Shown: positions 60,087 through 64,000 of the stretch, piece by piece
Layout: each line of letters starts with the position of its first letter
Position numbering within the stretch: the stretch's first letter is position 1
Assembly: GCF_900107165.1 (NCBI RefSeq)
Contig: NZ_FNOY01000008.1
Location: 16,128-80,127 of the forward strand
Source of the DNA: Nitrosomonas halophila
GTDB lineage: Bacteria; Pseudomonadota; Gammaproteobacteria; Burkholderiales; Nitrosomonadaceae
Direction: 5' to 3'
DNA: 64,000 nt
The notes under the pieces: model-generated
The model's database searches: none
Seen by the model: only the letters and a program-made list of their open reading frames with translations
Told to the model about the DNA's origin: nothing
Position numbers and translations under genes: made by a program

Positions 60087-61721
60087 ATGAGCCAATCTCG
60101 CGTGTTCAAACAAACAGCCATCTCGCTTGCCATTCTGGGCGGGGCCTTATTTCACACCTCGTCGGCAGTTGCAAATGCCCAGTACGATCCCACTACCAAT
60201 TCAGTCATCATCGAGGCAGTCGACGTGCCTTCGGGCAAAAGCCATGTCAACGCACCGACCTTCCGGGCGGTATTGAGATTGGTCGCATCCAACAGCACCG
60301 ATATAGAACTGGAACTGGCAGATGCAAGTGTCATTACCACCCCGAATGCCGATCGCGCACATTTCGATCCGGTCTTTGGCCAGCTATATCTGCCCAGTAT
60401 CGATGTTGGCGGTACCCAGTTCAATGCGGTACTGGAAGTGGTGCCCAACGCCAATCCACTGCGCTTCCGGGTAAAAGGCCTGCATGAGCAAGCCTTCACT
60501 GGCTGTCCCACATTTGCCAGACCTTCCGAGAATGTGCCGAATGCATGCGTGCTGGAAGGCGAATATAATCAGGATATTACCCTCACGAACAATACCACCT
60601 GGATCGTGAGCGGTGGCGTATTCATCGGTGGCGACCGGGTGAACAGCGCTACGCTGACAATCGAACCCGGCACCCGCGTGATTGGCCGTTCCGGCCTGGA
60701 TTTTCTGTATGTGCGCCGCAATTCCAAGATCCATGCCATTGGCACGCCACAGCATCCTATCGTCATGACGGGTCCGAACGAGCAATTGCCAGGTGAATGG
60801 GGTGGCCTGGTGCTGGCCGGCAATGCGCCGGCAAACGGTTGCGCCGAGGGGGTTGCCGTCTGCGAGCAATTGGACGAAGCCCTGACCACACCTTATGGCG
60901 GCGGTAATCCGCATGACAACAGCGGTGTCGTGAAATATGTTTCGATTCGCTATGCCGGTTTTGAAGTCCGCCCTGACGAAGAGCTTAATTGTTTCACTAT
61001 GCTGGGTGTGGGTGATGGAACCACGATCGATTTTGCCCAATGCCATATGGGTGCGGATGACGGTTTTGAAATGTTCGGCGGCACGGTCAACCTGAAGCAT
61101 TTGGTGGCGACTTATAACGACGACGATGGCTTCGATTGGCAGATTGGCTGGGTGGGCAAGGCACAGCATGTCCTGGTCGTCAACCTGCCGGATGGCAGCG
61201 ATGCGGGCATCGAGGCTGACAACAATGAACGCAATCACAACAGCCTGCCGCGCTCGCTGGGGAAAGTGTCCAACTTCACCTTGATCGGTTCCGGCTCCGG
61301 TGTGGATGGCCATGGCATCGTGCTCAGACGCGGCACAGCGGCTAATATTCACAATACGGTCGTGACCGGTTTCGGGCGCTCCTGTATTACCCTCGACAAC
61401 ACTGCAACATTTGACCATGCCGGTTTCCCAGGCAATCTGAGCGGCAGCCTGACGATCGAAAACAGCTATGTCAATTGCGATGTCAATTTCAACGATCGTC
61501 CGACCGAACCTTTCCTGGTCAGCGACTGGTTCAATTCGCAGCCGGGCAATGTCGCTGGCGACCCGCAGCTGAATGGCTACCTGCCGGCAGCTGGCTCGCC
61601 ATTGCTGACAGGCGGTGCGCCGGTGCCCAACGATCCATTCTTCGATCCGGTCAATCACATTGGCGCTTTTGCCGATGCCAACGATGACTGGGCCAAGGGC
61701 TGGACGGTTGGTTTAGAGTGA
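60087..61721 (+). CDS. Secreted parallel beta-helix protein linked to the TonB receptor
   Basis: 544 residues. Signal peptide (TAISLAILGGALFHTSSAVA) then a domain with GVFIGGDRVNSATLTIEPGT, KIHAIGTPQHPIVMTGPNEQ and repeated DDGFEMFGGTVNLKHLVATY / NDDDGFDWQIGW segments, which look like right-handed beta-helix coils with acidic, metal-binding-like loops. The end GAFADANDDWAKGWTVGLE resembles the DxWxxGWT terminus of extracellular proteins found beside large TonB receptors. Start ATG at 60087 is chosen over 60033. It has its own Pho-box promoter and a strong terminator. Possibly a surface substrate-capture protein or phosphoesterase-like enzyme; activity unknown. Confidence 0.75.
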   Translation: MSQSRVFKQTAISLAILGGALFHTSSAVANAQYDPTTNSVIIEAVDVPSGKSHVNAPTFRAVLRLVASNSTDIELELADASVITTPNADRAHFDPVFGQLYLPSIDVGGTQFNAVLEVVPNANPLRFRVKGLHEQAFTGCPTFARPSENVPNACVLEGEYNQDITLTNNTTWIVSGGVFIGGDRVNSATLTIEPGTRVIGRSGLDFLYVRRNSKIHAIGTPQHPIVMTGPNEQLPGEWGGLVLAGNAPANGCAEGVAVCEQLDEALTTPYGGGNPHDNSGVVKYVSIRYAGFEVRPDEELNCFTMLGVGDGTTIDFAQCHMGADDGFEMFGGTVNLKHLVATYNDDDGFDWQIGWVGKAQHVLVVNLPDGSDAGIEADNNERNHNSLPRSLGKVSNFTLIGSGSGVDGHGIVLRRGTAANIHNTVVTGFGRSCITLDNTATFDHAGFPGNLSGSLTIENSYVNCDVNFNDRPTEPFLVSDWFNSQPGNVAGDPQLNGYLPAAGSPLLTGGAPVPNDPFFDPVNHIGAFADANDDWAKGWTVGLE

Positions 61722-61748
61722 TTACAGCCTGACTGATTATTGACGGCC

Positions 61749-61785
61749 GCAGCCAAGACTGCATCACGCGGTCTTGGCTGCTTTG
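61749..61785 (+). terminator. Rho-independent-type terminator after the beta-helix gene
   Basis: Perfect 11-bp stem GCAGCCAAGAC / GTCTTGGCTGC (61749-61759 with 61771-61781) and a loop of 11 bases, followed by a short T run (TTTG). Ends the Pho-box-driven transcript. Confidence 0.75.
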
Positions 61786-61920
61786 TGCGTGGTAGACCAG
61801 AGACATGGCTATCGTTTCTGATCCAGCGGGATTTGCGGCATGAGGTGCTTTATATGCTAAATGGTTAACATCTTCTGGACAGCCGCCACCCCGAAGATGA
61901 ACCATTATGAACCATTATTC

Positions 61921-61948
61921 TTGACAAAATAAATGGTCTCTTTATAAT
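61921..61948 (+). promoter_or_regulatory. Sigma-70 promoter of the tRNA cluster
   Basis: Perfect -35 TTGACA (61921-61926) and perfect -10 TATAAT (61943-61948), 16 bp apart, 37 bases before the tRNA-Gly gene. A tandem ATGAACCATT repeat precedes the -35. Confidence 0.88.
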
Positions 61949-61985
61949 CACGTGCTTGTTAAGAAACAAAAGTCTGGAAGACAGA

Positions 61986-62060
61986 GCGGGAATAGCTCAG
62001 TGGTAGAGCACAACCTTGCCAAGGTTGGGGTCGCGAGTTCGAGCCTCGTTTCCCGCTCCA
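61986..62060 (+). tRNA. tRNA-Gly (GCC)
   Basis: Acceptor stem GCGGGAA pairs with TTCCCGC; D-arm AGCTCAGTGGTAGAGC; anticodon loop CTTGCCAAG with anticodon GCC; T-arm with GTTCGAG; CCA is encoded. 75 bases. Confidence 0.97.
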
Positions 62061-62114
62061 ATAAAGCCTGACATTGTTCTTGGCATTTCCAAAGCACAAC
62101 ATCTTTCTCATGCT

Positions 62115-62143
62115 AATAACGTTGTAAAGCGAACAACGTTATT
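62115..62143. other. Perfect 11-bp inverted repeat between tRNA-Gly and tRNA-Cys
   Basis: AATAACGTTGT and ACAACGTTATT separated by seven bases. No T run follows, so a processing hairpin is as likely as a terminator. Confidence 0.55.
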
Positions 62144-62154
62144 CCAGTTATTAC

Positions 62155-62228
62155 GGCGGGGTGGCAGAGTGGTCATGCAGCGGCCTGCAAAGCCGTCTAC
62201 GCCGGTTCGATTCCGACCCCCGCCTCCA
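62155..62228 (+). tRNA. tRNA-Cys (GCA)
   Basis: Acceptor GGCGGGG with CCCCGCC; anticodon loop CTGCAAA with anticodon GCA; T-loop GGTTCGATTCC; encoded CCA. 74 bases. Confidence 0.97.
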
Positions 62229-62248
62229 AAAACATATCAGCAGCAATC

Positions 62249-62337
62249 GCCCGGGTGGTGAAATTGGTAGACACAAGGGACTTAAAATCCCTCGGACCTT
62301 AAAGTCCGTGCCGGTTCGATTCCGGCCCCGGGCACCA
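62249..62337 (+). tRNA. tRNA-Leu (TAA)
   Basis: Class II tRNA with a long variable arm (CGGACCTTAAAGTCCG). Acceptor GCCCGGG with CCCGGGC; anticodon loop CTTAAAA with anticodon TAA; encoded CCA. 89 bases. It marks the boundary to the accessory tail of the window. Confidence 0.97.
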
Positions 62338-62380
62338 CATAATCAAAGGAGCCAGATTCAATTGGTATTTTAAATTGCCA

Positions 62381-62589
62381 AGATAGACTGCTGTCTCCTT
62401 GAATAGAGAGAGGTGTTTCTTGAGAAAGCTGATCTACTACGGACGAACCTGCCAAGCCGGATTTTCCGATCCTTTTCGTTAAGTAGAGCGACTATTCGCC
62501 TCAAATAATCGAAAAATCCAGCGCTGCCAGCTTCACCCTCGCTACGATCGCTATTCTCGGACAGCCTCCTAGGAGATTACAGTCTATCT
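62381..62589 (+). terminator. tRNA-Leu terminator-like hairpin split by MITE copy D
   Basis: The arm at 62381-62399 and the arm at 62571-62589 are inverted repeats matching at 16 of 19 bases (AGATAGACTG and TCTCCT blocks). Removing the MITE would leave a hairpin with a short TTGAATA-type loop, followed downstream by an AT-rich TTATTTT. It reads as the terminator of the tRNA operon interrupted by the element. Confidence 0.6.
62404..62572 (+). mobile_element. MITE copy D (left end diverged)
   Basis: Fourth family member. The right end is canonical (CTATTCTCGGACAGCCTCC and TAG), as is the middle (GATCTACTACGGACGAACCT, GGATTTTCCGATCC). The left inverted repeat is diverged (GAGGTGTTTCTTGAGAAAG), so this copy is probably immobile. 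It sits inside an inverted repeat downstream of tRNA-Leu. Confidence 0.8.
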
Positions 62590-62681
62590 CGGTAATTATT
62601 TTGATACAGCAATTGAGCCTGAATCCAACCCCTCCGATTTTATTTTTGTTCTGAATGCTTGGTTCGTTCTTATGGACCTGA

Positions 62682-62957
62682 CCCCATTGTGCGCGCAGGG
62701 AGGTGGTCAGATTGCTCTATAAGTGGTTAAATCGACGTAGTCAAAGACGAAGTCTGACATGGGATGGGATAAAGCGGGTGCTGGCGGCATATGCCTTTCC
62801 ATCACCGACCCACACCAATCGGACGGAAATGAATCGGGGGCTTGCGTGAAGAACTGCTTTACTGCGCGAGTGAGTATGATTGAAGAGCCCGGTGCGGGAA
62901 AACCGCACGCCGGGATCTGTGCAGGGGGCGTCGGGTAACCGGCGTTCCTACTGCGAC
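62682..62957 (+). mobile_element. 3' remnant of a group II intron (maturase tail plus domains V and VI)
   Basis: The 3' end of a self-splicing retroelement. A reading frame at 62703-62849 encodes VVRLLYKWLNRRSQRRSLTW and continues to a stop, the X/DNA-binding tail of group II intron reverse transcriptases. It is followed by a domain V-like hairpin (GAGCCCGGTGCGG paired with CCGCACGCCGGGATC, 62885-62917) and a domain VI-like stem ending CTACTGCGAC near 62957. An in-frame stop at 62679 marks the truncation. The 5' part with the catalytic reverse transcriptase is absent. Confidence 0.85.
62703..62849 (+). pseudogene. Truncated group II intron maturase C-terminus
   Basis: 48 codons with no start of its own, retaining only the maturase C-terminal motif (LLYKWLNRRSQRR). 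No reverse transcriptase YADD region is present upstream. Non-functional remnant. Confidence 0.82.
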
Positions 62958-62976
62958 AGCAGCATAATCAAGGTCT

Positions 62977-63777
62977 ATGATGCCTTTTCATATTAACAAC
63001 TGGAACGAAGTTTCCCGCCATTACACAGGTGCACTGCTGCTAGGAAATGGTGCCAGCAGAGCGGTAGATGATCGCTTCGATTACGGCTCCCTTGTTCAGC
63101 ATGCATTCGATCATGGATTGTTGGCTGGTGATGTTCAGAACTTATTCCGGTTCTTCCAAACCGAGGATTTTGAACTTGTTCTTCGCTTGGTTTGGCAAGC
63201 ATCGAATGTGAATAAATCGCTCAACATACCAGATAACCAAACTCATAATGCATACGTGCGAGTAAGGGATACGCTAATTCAGGCTGTGAGGGATGTTCAC
63301 CCTGAATACCAAGATGTTTCAGTAAAAATTCCTATCATCTATGAGTTTGTTAAAAGATTTGACACCGTCATTTCATTGAATTATGACCTGATCTTGTATT
63401 GGGCTGTTATGTATGGACTAGATATTCAAGATAGATGTTCTTTGAAAGATTGCTTTGTTCAGGGTGTATTTGATGAGGATTGGCGAAGGTTGCGTCAGCC
63501 AATAAATGGAAATAACTCGGTCACACTTGCATTTTACCCGCATGGAAGCTTGGTTCTGGCCCGTAACTTAGTTGAGTCTGAGTTCAAGCTTACCGGAAAT
63601 GGTATTGGCTTATTGGAAGCCATACTTCAGGGATGGGAAACAGAGCAATATGTTCCCTTGTTTGTGAGCGAGGGAACCGCACAACAAAAGATAAAATCAA
63701 TTCACGGAAGCAGTTATCTGAGTACGATATATCGAGAAGTTTTGACTAGTACCCAAAGCTTGAAATATATCGGATAA
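62977..63777 (+). pseudogene. SIR2-like (DUF4917-type) protein interrupted by an IS element
   Basis: 266-codon frame. The N-terminus GALLLGNGASRAVDDRFDYG resembles the nucleotide-binding loop of SIR2-like folds, and FVKRFDTVISLNYDLILYWA matches the SLNYD motif of the DUF4917 family, which occurs near defence genes. Later HGSLVLAR and HGSSYLSTIYREVLT fit the family. Homologues continue for some 60 more residues, but here the frame runs into an IS630-type element at a CTAG (63746-63749) and ends in a foreign tail (about 11 residues). ATG at 62977 or 62980, just after the group II intron remnant. AT content is higher than in the neighbouring core genes. Confidence 0.65.
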
Positions 63778-64000
63778 TTTGCCATTTTTTTGATTGAACA
63801 AGCAAAAATTGCATGGCCCGCCCTTTATTCCCACTGACGCTAACTACTGAACAAAGAGACCTCCTGGAAACAATAAGCCGTTGCCGGGAGGTTCCCCATA
63901 GCCTAATACAACGTGTCCGCATTGTGTTGTCAGCCAACGCAAGATGTAACAACAAGACGATTAGCCAAGACACCGGCTTGTGTGAAGACACGGTCGGCTT
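63748..64000 (+). mobile_element. IS630-family insertion sequence, left end (continues beyond window)
   Basis: Begins at the TA of the CTAG at 63746-63749, consistent with the TA target of IS630-type elements, and contains the transposase start at 63813. The terminal repeat cannot be defined without the other end. Confidence 0.65.
63813..64000 (+). CDS. IS630-family transposase N-terminus (partial)
   Basis: Starts MARPLFPLTLTTEQRDLLET and continues LIQRVRIVLSANARCNNKTI with a helix-turn-helix (ISQDTGLCEDTVG), the N-terminal DNA-binding domain of IS630/Tc1-type transposases. The frame is open to the window end; the DDE catalytic part is outside. Confidence 0.82.
   Translation, partial: MARPLFPLTLTTEQRDLLETISRCREVPHSLIQRVRIVLSANARCNNKTISQDTGLCEDTVG

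Noticed and set aside
60384..61658. 424-codon minus-strand frame
   Set aside because: Antisense to the beta-helix protein, whose signal peptide, promoter and terminator all support the plus strand.

Overview
The window is a piece of a Gram-negative chromosome around the replication origin. The organism is most likely a betaproteobacterium, plausibly of the Nitrosomonas type. This rests on the lptC-lptA-lptB-rpoN-hpf-ptsN-hprK block, the pcnB-folK-dNK-panB-panC block, a seven-gene Mrp antiporter operon and moderate GC content. The genus is inference; no ribosomal RNA is present to test it.

Region 1 (1-14318, minus strand) is a surface-glycan and secretion cluster. Reading in the direction of transcription it holds a Wzt-like ABC ATPase, a methyltransferase-acyltransferase fusion, a PIG-L deacetylase-glycosyltransferase fusion, three more glycosyltransferases, an epimerase-like protein, and then a type I secretion set (ABC exporter, HlyD-type adaptor, TolC-type channel cut by the window edge). 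Region 2 (14319-20588) is dnaA, oriC, dnaN and gyrB; oriC consists of two paralogous modules exactly 666 bp apart. Region 3 (20589-29566) holds a YbaN-like protein, the Mrp Na+/H+ antiporter operon, a pseudouridine synthase, mutY and 5-formyltetrahydrofolate cyclo-ligase. Region 4 (29619-35983, minus) holds ubiX, hprK, ptsN, hpf, rpoN and lptB-A-C. Region 5 (36289-49563) carries housekeeping genes: nadA, an EEP nuclease, clsB, pcnB, folK, a deoxynucleoside kinase, panB, panC, a frameshifted alpha-glucan phosphorylase, orn, an M48 protease, phhB and rsgA.

Region 6 (49917-61721) is the most coherent specialised system. It has a DUF3450 coiled-coil protein, a TtpC-like long ExbB, a second ExbB, ExbD, TonB, a TPR protein, a large TonB-dependent receptor, a small lipoprotein and a secreted beta-helix protein. 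Tandem PhoB-type boxes sit 10 bp upstream of -10 elements both at the head of the cluster and before the beta-helix gene. The set therefore looks like a phosphate-starvation-induced outer-membrane uptake system.

Region 7 (61921-64000) starts with a near-consensus promoter and three tRNA genes (Gly, Cys, Leu). An accessory tail follows: a MITE in what looks like the tRNA terminator, the 3' remnant of a group II intron, a SIR2-like/DUF4917-type gene broken by an IS630-type element, and the start of that element's transposase.

A 167-bp palindromic MITE family (four copies) runs through the window. Three copies lie flush against TAG stop codons in CTAG sites, and one has supplied a new start and first ~24 codons to the neighbouring epimerase gene.
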